Source of the DNA: an uncultured Oscillospiraceae bacterium
GTDB lineage: Bacteria; Bacillota_A; Clostridia; Oscillospirales; Oscillospiraceae
Reading direction: 5' to 3'
Assembly (NCBI GenBank): GCA_910584605.1
Contig: CAJUAW010000010.1
Span: 1 to 40,089, forward strand
Length of the DNA stretch: 40,089 bases
In this document: piece by piece, positions 7,768-16,081 of the stretch
How positions within the stretch are numbered: position 1 is the first letter of the stretch
How the letters are laid out: the number at the start of each line of letters is the position of its first letter
The notes under the pieces: generated by a model
What the model saw: only the letters and a program-made list of their open reading frames with translations
Database searches by the model: none
Told to the model about the DNA's origin: nothing
Position numbers and translations under genes: made by a program

Positions 7768-8334
7768 ATGAAACGTGAATTTGACACCCAGAAGAAAGAA
7801 TACACCCTGTCGATCCTGGTCCAGGATATACCAGGCGTATTGAGCCAGGTGGCCCGGCTGTTCTCCCGGAAGGGATACAACATCGAGTCCATCGTCTCCG
7901 GCGAGACGGACAAACCCAACGTCACCCGGATCACCATCGTCCTGCTGGCCGACGAGCTGATGATCAATCAGATCGCCGACCAGTGCCGCAAGCTGATCCC
8001 CGTGCTGGCGGTGAAGATCCTGGACGAAGGCACCTCCATCCAGCGGGAATTTTCCCTGATCAAGGTCTACGCCGCCGACCGCAACGCCAGGGATGAGGTC
8101 ATCCAGATGGCCAACATCTTCCGGGCCAACATCATCGACGTCAGCCGGGAGACCCTCACGGTAGCCATCTTCGGGGACAAGGAGAAGACCGCGGCACTCA
8201 CCGGGATGCTGGCCGATTTCGGCATCCTGGAGATCGCAAAAACGGGTACCATCGCCATCGAAAGAGGGCGCAGCACCATATATGACGACAACAAACTCAA
8301 GGAGGAATACAACTATGGCAAAAATGTACTATGA
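7768..8334 (+). CDS. ilvN: Acetolactate synthase small (regulatory) subunit, copy 2
   Basis: A 188-residue regulatory subunit with an N-terminal extension of about ten residues before the ACT domain (LSILVQDIPGVLSQVARLFS at about 14-33) and the C-terminal small-subunit domain. It activates the catalytic subunit and mediates feedback by branched-chain amino acids. It is longer than copy 1 at both ends. The last residues (after about 168) are charged and run 20 bases into ilvC, whose ribosome site GGAGG lies inside this frame. The overlap implies coupled translation. Confidence 0.94.
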   Translation: MKREFDTQKKEYTLSILVQDIPGVLSQVARLFSRKGYNIESIVSGETDKPNVTRITIVLLADELMINQIADQCRKLIPVLAVKILDEGTSIQREFSLIKVYAADRNARDEVIQMANIFRANIIDVSRETLTVAIFGDKEKTAALTGMLADFGILEIAKTGTIAIERGRSTIYDDNKLKEEYNYGKNVL

Positions 8335-9334
8335 GAAGGACTGCGACATCAACTATCTGGACGGCAAGAAGATCACCATCATCGGCTACGGCTCCCAGGG
8401 CCACGCCCACGCCATGAACCTGAAGGACTCCGGCTGCGATGTGTGCGTCGGCCTGCGGGAGGGCTCCAAGAACTGGGCGGCCGCCGAGAAGGCCGGTCTG
8501 AAGGTTATGACCGTCTCCGAGGCCGCCAAGTGGGGCGACATTGTCATGATCCTCATCAACGACGAGGTCCAAGCCGACGTCTACAAGAAGGACATCGCCC
8601 CCAACCTGGTGCCCGGCAACATGCTCATGTTCGCCCACGGCTTCAACATCCACTTCAAGCAGATCGTTCCCCCCGCCGGGGTGGACGTGTCCATGATCGC
8701 CCCCAAGGGCCCCGGCCACACCGTGCGCTCCCAGTATGTGGCGGGCAAGGGCGTGCCCTGCCTCATCGCCGTGGAGCAGAACGCCACCGGCGACGCCTAT
8801 AAGCTGGCTCTGGCCTACGCGGCCGGCATCGGCGGTGCCCGGGGCGGCGTGATGGAGACCACCTTCCAGGACGAGACCGAGACCGACCTGTTCGGCGAGC
8901 AGGCCGTCCTGTGCGGCGGCGTGGTGGAGCTGATGAAGCTGGGCTTCGAGACCCTGGTGGAGGCGGGCTACGCCCCCGAGAACGCCTACTTCGAGTGCAT
9001 CCACGAGATGAAGCTCATCATCGACCTGATCAACAAGGGCGGCGTGGCCATGATGAACTACTCCATCTCCGACACCGCCGAGTACGGCGAGTATGTCTCC
9101 GGCCCCCGCATCCTGCCCTACGAGGAGACCAAGAAGAACATGAAGGCCGTCCTCACCGACATCCAGGACGGCGTGTTCGCCGGAAAGTGGATCGCCGAGA
9201 ACAAGAACGGTCGCACCTTCTTCAACGCCAAGCGGGCTCAGCTGGCCAAGCACCAGATGGAGACCGTGGGCACCGAGCTGCGCAAGAACATGCTCTGGGG
9301 CGACGACACCGACCCCGATACCGCCTCCAACTAA
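8315..9334 (+). CDS. ilvC: Ketol-acid reductoisomerase
   Basis: A 339-residue class I enzyme that isomerises and reduces acetolactate (or acetohydroxybutyrate) to the dihydroxy acid, using NAD(P)H and magnesium. The N-terminal Rossmann domain has GYGSQGHAHAMNL at about 24-36 and a cofactor loop with LREGSKNW. A histidine in FAHGFNIHF is near 107. The C-terminal domain has the metal ligands in DETETDLFGEQ and FECIHEMKLIIDLI, and the substrate serine in YSISDTAEYG. I chose the ATG at 8315 because GGAGG (8301-8305) stands nine bases before it and MAKMYYEKD is the common opening. An in-frame ATG 33 bases earlier lacks a site. It is the last gene of the operon. Confidence 0.97.
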   Translation: MAKMYYEKDCDINYLDGKKITIIGYGSQGHAHAMNLKDSGCDVCVGLREGSKNWAAAEKAGLKVMTVSEAAKWGDIVMILINDEVQADVYKKDIAPNLVPGNMLMFAHGFNIHFKQIVPPAGVDVSMIAPKGPGHTVRSQYVAGKGVPCLIAVEQNATGDAYKLALAYAAGIGGARGGVMETTFQDETETDLFGEQAVLCGGVVELMKLGFETLVEAGYAPENAYFECIHEMKLIIDLINKGGVAMMNYSISDTAEYGEYVSGPRILPYEETKKNMKAVLTDIQDGVFAGKWIAENKNGRTFFNAKRAQLAKHQMETVGTELRKNMLWGDDTDPDTASN

Positions 9335-9335
9335 A

Positions 9336-9371
9336 GAAAAATGGGCCGCCCCATGGGGCGGCCCTTCTTCT
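9336..9371. terminator. Bidirectional terminator between ilvC and pyk
   Basis: A perfect 22-base palindrome, 9343-9364 (arms GGGCCGCCCCA and its complement), with an A-rich stretch before it and TTCTTCT after it. It can end both the rightward ilv transcript and the leftward pyk transcript. Confidence 0.85.
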
Positions 9372-9381
9372 ATGTATGCGG

Positions 9382-10812
9382 TCACATGGCGTCCTCATCA
9401 ATGACCTGCGCCTTGATCAGATTGGTGCAGCCGCTCTTGCCCAGGGGGATGCCGGCGGTGATGACCACCACGTCGCCGTGCTGGACCAGCTTCTCCTTCA
9501 CCGCCACCTCGGTGGCCAGAGAGAAGATGCGGTCAGTGGAGGTGACCTCCCCGGTGAGGTAAGGGGTCACGCCCCAGGAGATGTTCAGCTGGCGGCGGAC
9601 CTTTTCGTGCATGGTAAGGGCGGCGATGTGGCAGGCCGGGCGGAACCGGCAGATCATCCGGGCGCTGCGGCCCGAGTTGGTGGCGGCCAGGATGGCCTTG
9701 GCCTCCAGGTCCATGGCGGTGAGGCAGCAGGTGTGGGTGATGGCGTCGTTCAGGTCGGAGCTGGTCAGGATGCGCTGCTTCTGGAACTGCTTCCAGTAGT
9801 CGATGGCGCCCTCGGTCTCGGTGACAATGCCCACCATAGCCTGGAGGGCCTCCACCGGGTACTTGCCCCCGGCGGTCTCGCCAGAGAGCATCACGCTGCC
9901 GGTGCCATCGTAGACGGCGTTAGCCACGTCGGACACCTCCGCCCGGGTGGGCCGGGGGTTGCGCATCATGGAGTCCAGCATCTGGGTGGCGGTGATGACC
10001 GGCTTGCCCGCCTGGAGGCCCTTGCGGATCATCTGCTTTTGCAGGATGGGCACCCGGGCGGCGGGAATTTCCACACCCAGGTCGCCCCGGGCCACCATAA
10101 TGCCGTCGGCGGCGGCCAGGATCTCGTCCAGATTGTCCACACCCTCCTGGTTCTCGATCTTGGCGATGATCTTCACATCGTCCCCGCCGCACTCGTGGAG
10201 GACGGCCCGAACAGCCTCCACGTCCGCCGCCCGGCGGACAAAGGAGGCGGCAATAAAGTCGAAGTCGTTCTCCACACCGAAGCGGATGTCCGCGATGTCC
10301 TTCTCGGTGAGGGCGGGCAGCTGGATATGGACCCCGGGGATATTGATGGACTTGTTGGCGGACAGGGTGCCGCCGTTCTCCACGGTGCAGATGATTCTAG
10401 TGTCCTCGATGCGGTCCACCCGGATGGCCACCAGGCCGTCGTCAATGAGAATCTCCTGGCCGGGGGCCAGCTCCTCGTGGAGCTTGGGGTAGGTAACGGA
10501 CACCCAGCCCTGGTTGCCCACCACCTCCTCGGTGGTCAGGGTGAAGGTGTCTCCCGACTCCAGGGTGATGGATTTCGTCTCAAAGCTTTTGATGCGGATC
10601 TCCGGCCCCTTGGTGTCCAGAATGGTGGCCACCGGGCGGCCCATGGAGTCTCGGACGCTTTTCAGCATGTTCACCCGTTCCAGGTGCTCGGCGTGACTGC
10701 CGTGGGAAAAATTGAACCGGGCCGCGTCCATGCCGGTGCGGATGAGGGTGCGGATCAGCTCCTCGTCATCCACTGCGGGGCCCAGGGTACAGATGATTTT
10801 TGTTCTTCTCAT
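9382..10812 (-). CDS. pyk: Pyruvate kinase
   Basis: A 476-residue enzyme that makes pyruvate and ATP from phosphoenolpyruvate and ADP, the last step of glycolysis. It opens with MRRTKIICTLGPA and has RFNFSHGSH near residue 33. The active-site signature IIAKIENQEGV lies near 215-225, and TATQMLDSM near 273. The length is that of the short form, without the extra C-terminal phosphoenolpyruvate-utilising domain found in Bacillus. The start at 10812 follows AAGGAGG; an ATG 36 bases upstream has no such site. It stands alone between terminators, facing the ilv operon that uses its product. No convincing promoter pair was found upstream. Confidence 0.97.
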   Translation of the reverse strand: MRRTKIICTLGPAVDDEELIRTLIRTGMDAARFNFSHGSHAEHLERVNMLKSVRDSMGRPVATILDTKGPEIRIKSFETKSITLESGDTFTLTTEEVVGNQGWVSVTYPKLHEELAPGQEILIDDGLVAIRVDRIEDTRIICTVENGGTLSANKSINIPGVHIQLPALTEKDIADIRFGVENDFDFIAASFVRRAADVEAVRAVLHECGGDDVKIIAKIENQEGVDNLDEILAAADGIMVARGDLGVEIPAARVPILQKQMIRKGLQAGKPVITATQMLDSMMRNPRPTRAEVSDVANAVYDGTGSVMLSGETAGGKYPVEALQAMVGIVTETEGAIDYWKQFQKQRILTSSDLNDAITHTCCLTAMDLEAKAILAATNSGRSARMICRFRPACHIAALTMHEKVRRQLNISWGVTPYLTGEVTSTDRIFSLATEVAVKEKLVQHGDVVVITAGIPLGKSGCTNLIKAQVIDEDAM

Positions 10813-10972
10813 AGTGATTACCTCCTTCGGGTATCGTTCTTCATTCATTGCGGACGCCCCTATGTTACAGGAAAAAAACCGGATTGGATAGGGCAGATTT
10901 TCATAAAAATCCAGCTTCCGCCGGAAAAAAAGTGGGCTGTCCCTCCAAGAAAAACGGCTTTTCCTGTCTGTC

Positions 10973-11001
10973 TTACAAAGAACAGGGGATTCTGCTATAC
11001 T
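10973..11001 (+). promoter_or_regulatory. Promoter of the small lipoprotein gene
   Basis: TTACAA (10973-10978) and TATACT (10996-11001) are 17 bases apart. A TG at 10993-10994 gives an extended -10. The start of transcription should be near 11008, with a leader of about 16 bases. The rest of the 211-base gap from 10813 to 11023 holds the pyk ribosome site and AT-rich sequence with no gene seen. Confidence 0.65.
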
Positions 11002-11023
11002 GGTTCAAACGGGGGAACAGACC

Positions 11024-11368
11024 ATGATGAGCGGAAAACAGGGGCTGGCACTCTGCCTGCTTTGCGCGGCACTTCTGACTGGCTGCGGCTCCGTGGAGCG
11101 AGAGGCCGCTTCCACCCCGGAGGGGGTACCGGCGGACACCCCCGACCGGCTCCAGGGGTGTCCAGCGGTCCCGCTGGAGCTGCCCCAGGGGGAGGTTTTG
11201 GAGGAAACGGTGGTGGAGTACACCTGGGACTACCCGGTCACGGTGGACGGCGGCCGCCAGCTGACCGCCCGGGACGCCATGACCCACATGACAAACTATT
11301 ACGCATATGACGAATATAACACCCTGCAACTGGTGGACACGGACTCCGCGACGCCGGAGATGGGATAA
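11024..11368 (+). CDS. Small predicted lipoprotein of unknown function
   Basis: A 114-residue protein with a type II signal peptide. A hydrophobic stretch (about 7-19) ends in the lipobox LTGC with Cys21, so it should be anchored to the outer face of the membrane. The mature part is about 93 residues, acidic and without a domain I recognise. A stretch around 64-90 (VEYTWDYPVTVDGGRQLTAR) looks like folded strand sequence. It has its own extended -10 promoter and faces metG across a shared hairpin. The start is supported by GGGGGAA upstream; the second ATG could also be used. The promoter and lipobox support a real gene. Confidence 0.78.
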   Translation: MMSGKQGLALCLLCAALLTGCGSVEREAASTPEGVPADTPDRLQGCPAVPLELPQGEVLEETVVEYTWDYPVTVDGGRQLTARDAMTHMTNYYAYDEYNTLQLVDTDSATPEMG

Positions 11369-11370
11369 CC

Positions 11371-11404
11371 AAAAACAGCCGCCCGGCGCAGATGCGCCGG
11401 GCGG
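11371..11404 (-). terminator. Terminator of metG
   Basis: Twelve paired bases (11379-11390 with 11393-11404, arm CCGCCCGGCGCA). On the minus strand this is followed by CTGTTTTTGG, so it ends the leftward metG transcript. It probably also stops the rightward lipoprotein transcript, though no T run follows on that side. Confidence 0.85.
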
Positions 11405-11417
11405 TCCGCTTCTCGTA

Positions 11418-13463
11418 TCAGCACATTTTGGCCCCGGCGGGGATCTTGTCATCCAGCATAATGAGGTTGAGGGCCTCCTCCCCCTTCTCGGTGTGAACGG
11501 CGGAGATGAGCATCCCCTGGCTCTCCTGGCCCATCATCTTCCGGGGGGGCAGGTTGACGATGGCCATCAGAGTCTTTCCCACCAGCTCCTCCGGCTTATA
11601 CCACATAGCAATGCCGGACAGGATCTGCCGGTCCACGCCGGTGCCGTCGTCCAGGGTGAATTTCAGCAGCTTGGCGCTCTTCTTCACCGCCTCGCAGGCT
11701 TTTACCTTCACCGCCCGGAAGTCGCTCTTGCAGAAGGTGTCAAAGTCCACCTTCTCCTCCAGCTGGGGTTCGATCCCCAGGCCGGGGAGGGCGGCCTTCC
11801 TTGCGGCTTCGGCAGCCGCCTCCAACTGCTCCAGGGCCTTGTCCGTGTCGATGCGGGGGAAGAGGTTGTCCCCGCGCTGAACGGTGACGGTCCCGGACAG
11901 GGAGCCCCAGGCGGCGGCGCTCTCCCAGGTGGAGCACGCCTCGCAAGCGCCGATCTGACGGAGCACCTCAGCGGCGGACTGGGGAATAAAGGGAGTGAGC
12001 AGGATGGCGCAGATCCGCAGGGTTTCCAGCAGATTGTACATCACATGGGCCAGCCGGGAGCCATTGGCCTCCATATCCTTGGCCAGCACCCAGGGGGCGT
12101 TCTCGTCGATATACTTGTTGGCCCGGCCAATCACCTTGAAAATCTCTGCCAGGCCGTTCTGGAAGGCGAAGCGCTCCATAGCGTCCTCGTAGCGGCTGCG
12201 CAGTCCGGCGGCCAGGCCGATGAGCTCTCCGTCGAACTGACAGCCCTCGCCGCTGAGGGAGCCGCTGGCGTCGGCGTTTCCGGCCACAGCGGCGGCCAAA
12301 GCCTGTTCCGCCTGGGAAGCCCCGGAGCCCTGCGGCAAAGTGCCGCCAAAGTATTTGCCCACCATGGACACAGTGCGGCTGAGCAGGTTGCCCAGGTCGT
12401 TGGCCAGGTCCACGTTGATGGTCTGAATCAGGGCCTCGTTGGAGAAGTTGCCGTCGGAGCCGAAGGGGAAGGTGCGCAGCAGGAAGAAGCGCAGGGCGTC
12501 CACCCCAAACATCTCGGCTAAGATATAGGGGTCCACCACATTGCCCTTGGACTTGGACATCTTGCCCCCGTCCAGCAGCAGCCAGCCGTGTCCAAAGACC
12601 TTCTTGGGCAGAGGCTCTCCCAGGCTCATGAGCATTGCGGGCCAGATGATGGAGTGGAAGCGGACGATCTCCTTGCCTACAAAGTGGACGTCGGCGGGCC
12701 AGAACGTCTCATAGTCGTGGTACTGGTCGTTGCCGTAGCCCAGGGCGGTGATATAGTTGGACAGGGCGTCCACCCACACGTAGACCACGTGGCCGGGGTC
12801 GAAGTCCACCGGGATGCCCCAGGTGAAGGAGGTGCGGGAGACGCACAGGTCCTCCAGGCCGGGCTTGATAAAGTTGTTCACCATCTCGTTCACCCGGGAG
12901 CGGGGCTCCAGGAAGTCGGTGTCCTCCAGCAGGTGCTGGACCTTGTCCGCGTACTTGGACAGCCGGAAGAAGTAGGCCTCCTCCTCCGCGTCCTGGACCT
13001 CCCGGCCGCAGTCGGGGCACTTGCCGTCCACCAGCTGGCTGTCCGTCCAGAAGGACTCGCAGGGCTTGCAGTACTTGCCCTTATAGGTGCCCTTGTAGAT
13101 GTCTCCGTTGTCGTACATCTTCCGGAAAATTTTCTGGATGGCGGTCACGTGGTAAGCGTCGGTGGTGCGGATAAAGCGGTCGTTGGAAATGTTCATCAGC
13201 TTCCACAGGTCCAGGATGCCCCGGTCGCCGGTGACGATATTGTCCACAAACTGCTGGGGGGTGACGCCTGCCTCCCTGGCCTTGTCCTCAATCTTCTGGC
13301 CGTGCTCGTCGGTGCCGGTGAGGAACATCACCTCACAGCCGGCGAGCCGCTTGTAGCGGGCCATGGCGTCGGTGGCCACGGTGCAGTAGGTGTGGCCGAT
13401 GTGCAGCTTGTCGCTGGGGTAGTAGATGGGGGTGGTGATATAAAAACGTTTTTTGGCTTCCAT
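11418..13463 (-). CDS. metG: Methionyl-tRNA synthetase with C-terminal tRNA-binding domain
   Basis: A 681-residue class I synthetase that charges initiator and elongator tRNA with methionine. HIGH is at 21-24, and KMSKS lies near residue 300 in GGKMSKSKGN. The zinc knuckle has CKPC and CPDC near 127-144. The anticodon-binding helical domain follows, and an OB-fold tRNA-binding domain closes the protein from about 575 (DFRAVKVKACEAV to the end). Around 400-425 a Ser/Gly/Ala-rich stretch looks like an insertion. Ribosome site AAGGA precedes the ATG. It lies 18 bases after the membrane protein gene, so the two are probably one transcript. Confidence 0.97.
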   Translation of the reverse strand: MEAKKRFYITTPIYYPSDKLHIGHTYCTVATDAMARYKRLAGCEVMFLTGTDEHGQKIEDKAREAGVTPQQFVDNIVTGDRGILDLWKLMNISNDRFIRTTDAYHVTAIQKIFRKMYDNGDIYKGTYKGKYCKPCESFWTDSQLVDGKCPDCGREVQDAEEEAYFFRLSKYADKVQHLLEDTDFLEPRSRVNEMVNNFIKPGLEDLCVSRTSFTWGIPVDFDPGHVVYVWVDALSNYITALGYGNDQYHDYETFWPADVHFVGKEIVRFHSIIWPAMLMSLGEPLPKKVFGHGWLLLDGGKMSKSKGNVVDPYILAEMFGVDALRFFLLRTFPFGSDGNFSNEALIQTINVDLANDLGNLLSRTVSMVGKYFGGTLPQGSGASQAEQALAAAVAGNADASGSLSGEGCQFDGELIGLAAGLRSRYEDAMERFAFQNGLAEIFKVIGRANKYIDENAPWVLAKDMEANGSRLAHVMYNLLETLRICAILLTPFIPQSAAEVLRQIGACEACSTWESAAAWGSLSGTVTVQRGDNLFPRIDTDKALEQLEAAAEAARKAALPGLGIEPQLEEKVDFDTFCKSDFRAVKVKACEAVKKSAKLLKFTLDDGTGVDRQILSGIAMWYKPEELVGKTLMAIVNLPPRKMMGQESQGMLISAVHTEKGEEALNLIMLDDKIPAGAKMC

Positions 13464-13481
13464 ATAAAGTCAATCCTTCCG

Positions 13482-14333
13482 TCAAAAATTGGGCTGGGCA
13501 GTCGAATCCGTCTCCTCCTCGGAGGGAGGCATTCGGTCTGGCCAGGGGCCGCCCAGCAGTCCGTGGGCAAAGCCCAGAGCGGACAGGGTAAAGGCAGCCG
13601 TTGCGGCGGCGGTAAACAGGTCCAGCCCGTCGGCCAGGGAGGTAATCCCCACCGCCGCGCCCAGCAGAGCGCAGAAGAGGACCCGCCGGGGCCGGGGCTT
13701 GCCGTAGAGGAACCCTGCGATATAGTAGTGGGCCATGGTAAACAGCAGCGCGGCGAAGAGGGAGAAGCCGTATTTCATCAGCACCGGCTCCGTGCCGTGC
13801 TTCAGGTGGGCGGCGAAGAGCCACACCAGCGCGGCCAGGGCCGGGCACGGGGCCAGGAGACAGGCGCCGTCAAGGATTCTTCCCCGGTAGGCCATCTGGC
13901 CCATATACAGCACGCCGAACCCGGCTGCCAGGCACAGCGCCCCGGTGAGCATCTGGGAGACCGGGGCGGACAGCTGGTACATCTCGGGAGCAGCCTGCCA
14001 CAGGCGGAACGTCCGGAAGCCCTCCCGCAGGCCAAAGCCCCCGGCGGCAAACAGCAGCAGCCCGGCAGCGGCCAGAACGGTCATCTGCCCCACGGAGGGG
14101 GAGCCGAAGGCTGGGAGGAAGTCGTCCAGACCCTCCCGCCTTTTACAGACCAGAACCAGAAAGACCACCATCAGCAGGGCGGTCAGCCCCAGCAGAGCGC
14201 CGGTGGCGGGGGCACCGTGAACAAACAGGCCCGTGTCGGGCTGATAGGCGGAGGCCAGCTGCCACCGCCGCAGAAGAAAGCCGGCCGCGCCTCCGGCCAC
14301 AGCCAGGGCGGGCAGGATAATATTTTTTCTCAT
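13482..14333 (-). CDS. Polytopic membrane protein of unknown function
   Basis: A 283-residue integral membrane protein with about seven hydrophobic segments, the first starting at residue 5 and the last ending near 265. The C-terminal 20 residues are hydrophilic (PPSEEETDS). I do not recognise the family. I chose the ATG at 14333 because GAGG lies ten bases before it. An ATG 18 bases upstream lacks a site. It lies directly upstream of metG, and its promoter would serve both genes; nothing in the sequence ties it to tRNA charging. Confidence 0.8.
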   Translation of the reverse strand: MRKNIILPALAVAGGAAGFLLRRWQLASAYQPDTGLFVHGAPATGALLGLTALLMVVFLVLVCKRREGLDDFLPAFGSPSVGQMTVLAAAGLLLFAAGGFGLREGFRTFRLWQAAPEMYQLSAPVSQMLTGALCLAAGFGVLYMGQMAYRGRILDGACLLAPCPALAALVWLFAAHLKHGTEPVLMKYGFSLFAALLFTMAHYYIAGFLYGKPRPRRVLFCALLGAAVGITSLADGLDLFTAAATAAFTLSALGFAHGLLGGPWPDRMPPSEEETDSTAQPNF

Positions 14334-14381
14334 TGCGCAAAATCCTCTCATCAGGAAACATGGTTTTCACCAATATAAGCT

Positions 14382-14410
14382 ATCATATACCAGACCGGCC
14401 GGAAAATCAA
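14382..14410 (-). promoter_or_regulatory. Promoter of the membrane protein-metG pair
   Basis: On the minus strand TTGATT (14405-14410) and TATGAT (14382-14387) are 17 bases apart, in an AT-rich gap of 83 bases. They are placed to drive the membrane protein gene and metG. Confidence 0.6.
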
Positions 14411-14416
14411 CCTTTT

Positions 14417-14728
14417 TTACAGCCTTGGTCCTTTTCCAAAGCCGCTCTCATCCCGTTTCCGCCCAAATTGCAGCCACAGGGCGATCACCAGCAGGATCAC
14501 GCCGATGATGGTGCACAGCCCGCTGGCCAGGTCGGAAATCAGTCCTTTATACTCCAGAAAGGAGAAGAGGGCCAGAAACACCAGATCGCCGTACAGCAGC
14601 AGGCGGGCGGTGGGGTCCATCCGCTTTTTGGCCCGATCCTTCTCGCTGGCCAGCTTCTCCTGTTCGACCTGTCGTTTCAGCTCCACTGTGCGGCTGTGCG
14701 GCCGCTTTTTGTTCCTTTTACCCGCCAT
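14417..14728 (-). CDS. Small two-helix membrane protein
   Basis: A 103-residue protein. The first 45 residues are strongly basic and charged (MAGKRNKKRPHSRTVELKRQ and on), with a likely coiled or helical stretch. Two hydrophobic segments follow at about 49-64 and 70-90, then a short basic tail. It should sit in the cytoplasmic membrane with both ends inside. The start at 14728 is the first ATG that leaves a sensible protein, and it overlaps the end of mnmA by 11 bases, so it is coupled to it. No family is recognised. Confidence 0.72.
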   Translation of the reverse strand: MAGKRNKKRPHSRTVELKRQVEQEKLASEKDRAKKRMDPTARLLLYGDLVFLALFSFLEYKGLISDLASGLCTIIGVILLVIALWLQFGRKRDESGFGKGPRL

Positions 14729-15815
14729 GTTGGCCTCCTTGTGTGATAACTGCCGCCCCCACCACCAGATCGCCATCGTAGAGGACCACGGTCTGGCCGG
14801 GGGTGATGGCCCGCTGGGGCTGGTCGAAGGTGAGGCGGATGGCATCCTCTCCGGTCTGCTCCACGGTGCAGGGCTGCTCCGCCATGCGGTAGCGAATCTT
14901 GGCCCGGAGCCGGACAGGGCCGTCCAGCCGGGCGCAGGGGATCAGGTTCAGCCGGCCGGCGGTGAGGGTGCGGGCAAAGAGGCTGCCGCCGCCCGACAGG
15001 ACCACCGTGTTGTCCTGGGGGCGGATCTCCTTCACATAGAGCCGTCCCCACTCGGAGGACACCCCCAGTCCCCGGCGCTGGCCCACGGTGTAGTGTACGA
15101 TCCCCCTGTGCCGGCCCAGCGGGGTCCCGTCCTCATACAGGAAGGGACCCGCCGGATAGTCCGTCCCGGTTCGGCGGCGGATAAAGGCGCCGTAGTCCCC
15201 GTCGGGTACAAAGCAGATGTCCTGGCTGTCCCCTTTGCGGGCGTTGAGCAGGCCGGCCTCTGCGGCGATCTCCCGCACCTCTTCCTTGGACAGCTCCCCC
15301 AGAGGGAACAGGGCCCGGGACAGCTGCTCCTGGTCAAGGACGGCCAGTACGTAGCTCTGGTCCTTGTCCAGGTGGGCCGCCTTTTTCAGCAGCCAGCGGC
15401 CGGACCCGGCGTCCCGGTCCAGGCGGGCGTAGTGGCCGGTGGCGATTTTGCCCCAGCCCAGCTCGTCCGCCCGGCGGAGCAGCGCGCCGAATTTCAGCCG
15501 CCGGTTGCACTCGATGCAGGGGTTGGGGGTCTGGCCCAGCTCGTAAGCGCGGATAAAGGGCTCCACCACATCCCTCCGGAAGCAGTCCGTCAGATTGAAT
15601 ACATAGTGGGGAATCCCCAGGCGGCAGGCGGCGGAGCGGGCGTCCTCCACGTCGTCCAGGGAGCAGCAGGCGCTTTCCCCCTCCAGGCCGGCCAGGGTGT
15701 TGTCCACCAGCTTCAGGGTAACGCCCACCACATCATGTCCCTCCCGCTGGAGGAGCAGGGCGGCGGCGGAGCTGTCCACGCCTCCGCTCATGGCGGCGGC
15801 AGTCTTTTGATCCAT
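14718..15815 (-). CDS. mnmA: tRNA-specific 2-thiouridylase
   Basis: A 365-residue enzyme that thiolates uridine 34 of the glutamate, glutamine and lysine tRNAs, using ATP and persulfide sulfur. The N-terminal PP-loop is AMSGGVDSS at about 8-16. The family cysteines are visible in TPNPCIECNRRLKFG (about 100) and in the second catalytic region around DSQDICFVPDGDY. The C-terminal beta-barrel domain follows. Length is usual (about 360). The start at 15815 follows GGAGG with six bases between; longer readings upstream have no site and no family similarity. It is divergent from nrdD. Confidence 0.96.
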   Translation of the reverse strand: MDQKTAAAMSGGVDSSAAALLLQREGHDVVGVTLKLVDNTLAGLEGESACCSLDDVEDARSAACRLGIPHYVFNLTDCFRRDVVEPFIRAYELGQTPNPCIECNRRLKFGALLRRADELGWGKIATGHYARLDRDAGSGRWLLKKAAHLDKDQSYVLAVLDQEQLSRALFPLGELSKEEVREIAAEAGLLNARKGDSQDICFVPDGDYGAFIRRRTGTDYPAGPFLYEDGTPLGRHRGIVHYTVGQRRGLGVSSEWGRLYVKEIRPQDNTVVLSGGGSLFARTLTAGRLNLIPCARLDGPVRLRAKIRYRMAEQPCTVEQTGEDAIRLTFDQPQRAITPGQTVVLYDGDLVVGAAVITQGGQHGG

Positions 15816-15853
15816 AGAGACCTCCATGGGCATTTTGCTGAAATTACTCCCAA

Positions 15854-15882
15854 AGTATACCACATTTTTCCCCTGATGGCAA
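15854..15882 (-). promoter_or_regulatory. Promoter of mnmA
   Basis: On the minus strand TTGCCA (15877-15882) and TATACT (15854-15859) are 17 bases apart, giving a leader of about 30 bases before the mnmA start. Confidence 0.65.
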
Positions 15883-15910
15883 CCGGAACCCCTGGAAAGA
15901 CTGGATTGTC

Positions 15911-15939
15911 GGGTGTTAATACATCTTGTATTCACACCC
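15911..15939. promoter_or_regulatory. Inverted repeat upstream of nrdD, possible operator
   Basis: Arms of 13 bases (GGGTGTTAATACA and TGTATTCACACCC) with one mismatch surround a three-base centre. There is no T run, so it is not a terminator. Its centre is about 40 bases, near four helical turns, from the centre of the NrdR-like box. It could be a second regulator site for nrdD, or act on mnmA, whose promoter begins 29 bases away. The binding protein is unknown. Confidence 0.5.
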
Positions 15940-15957
15940 TCAGGCATCGAAAAAACG

Positions 15958-15973
15958 CCACAACATGTAGTGG
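15958..15973 (+). promoter_or_regulatory. NrdR-like box
   Basis: The near-perfect palindrome CCACAACATGTAGTGG resembles the NrdR-box pattern (acaCwAtATaTwGtgt) that represses ribonucleotide reductase operons when deoxynucleotides are plentiful. Its last three bases overlap the -35 hexamer of nrdD, where a bound repressor would block polymerase. NrdR usually uses two boxes; a second clear one is not seen. Confidence 0.65.
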
Positions 15974-15999
15974 ACAAAGCGGGAGGGGTGTGCTATAAT
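15971..15999 (+). promoter_or_regulatory. Promoter of nrdD
   Basis: TGGACA (15971-15976) and a perfect TATAAT (15994-15999) are 17 bases apart, with TG at 15991-15992 as an extended -10. Transcription would begin near 16006, leaving a leader of about 75 bases. Confidence 0.8.
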
Positions 16000-16081
16000 C
16001 GCCCTTGGACTTTTGAATCGGGGCCCCGCGAAAGAGGACGGAGGCCCGCAGAAGGTCCTCACCAATGAGAGGAGAACAGGA

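Noticed and set aside
8911..11310. A 799-residue open frame on the plus strand across ilvC, pyk and the lipoprotein
   Set aside because: It crosses the bidirectional terminator and three supported genes, and has low-complexity Arg/Gly/His sequence.
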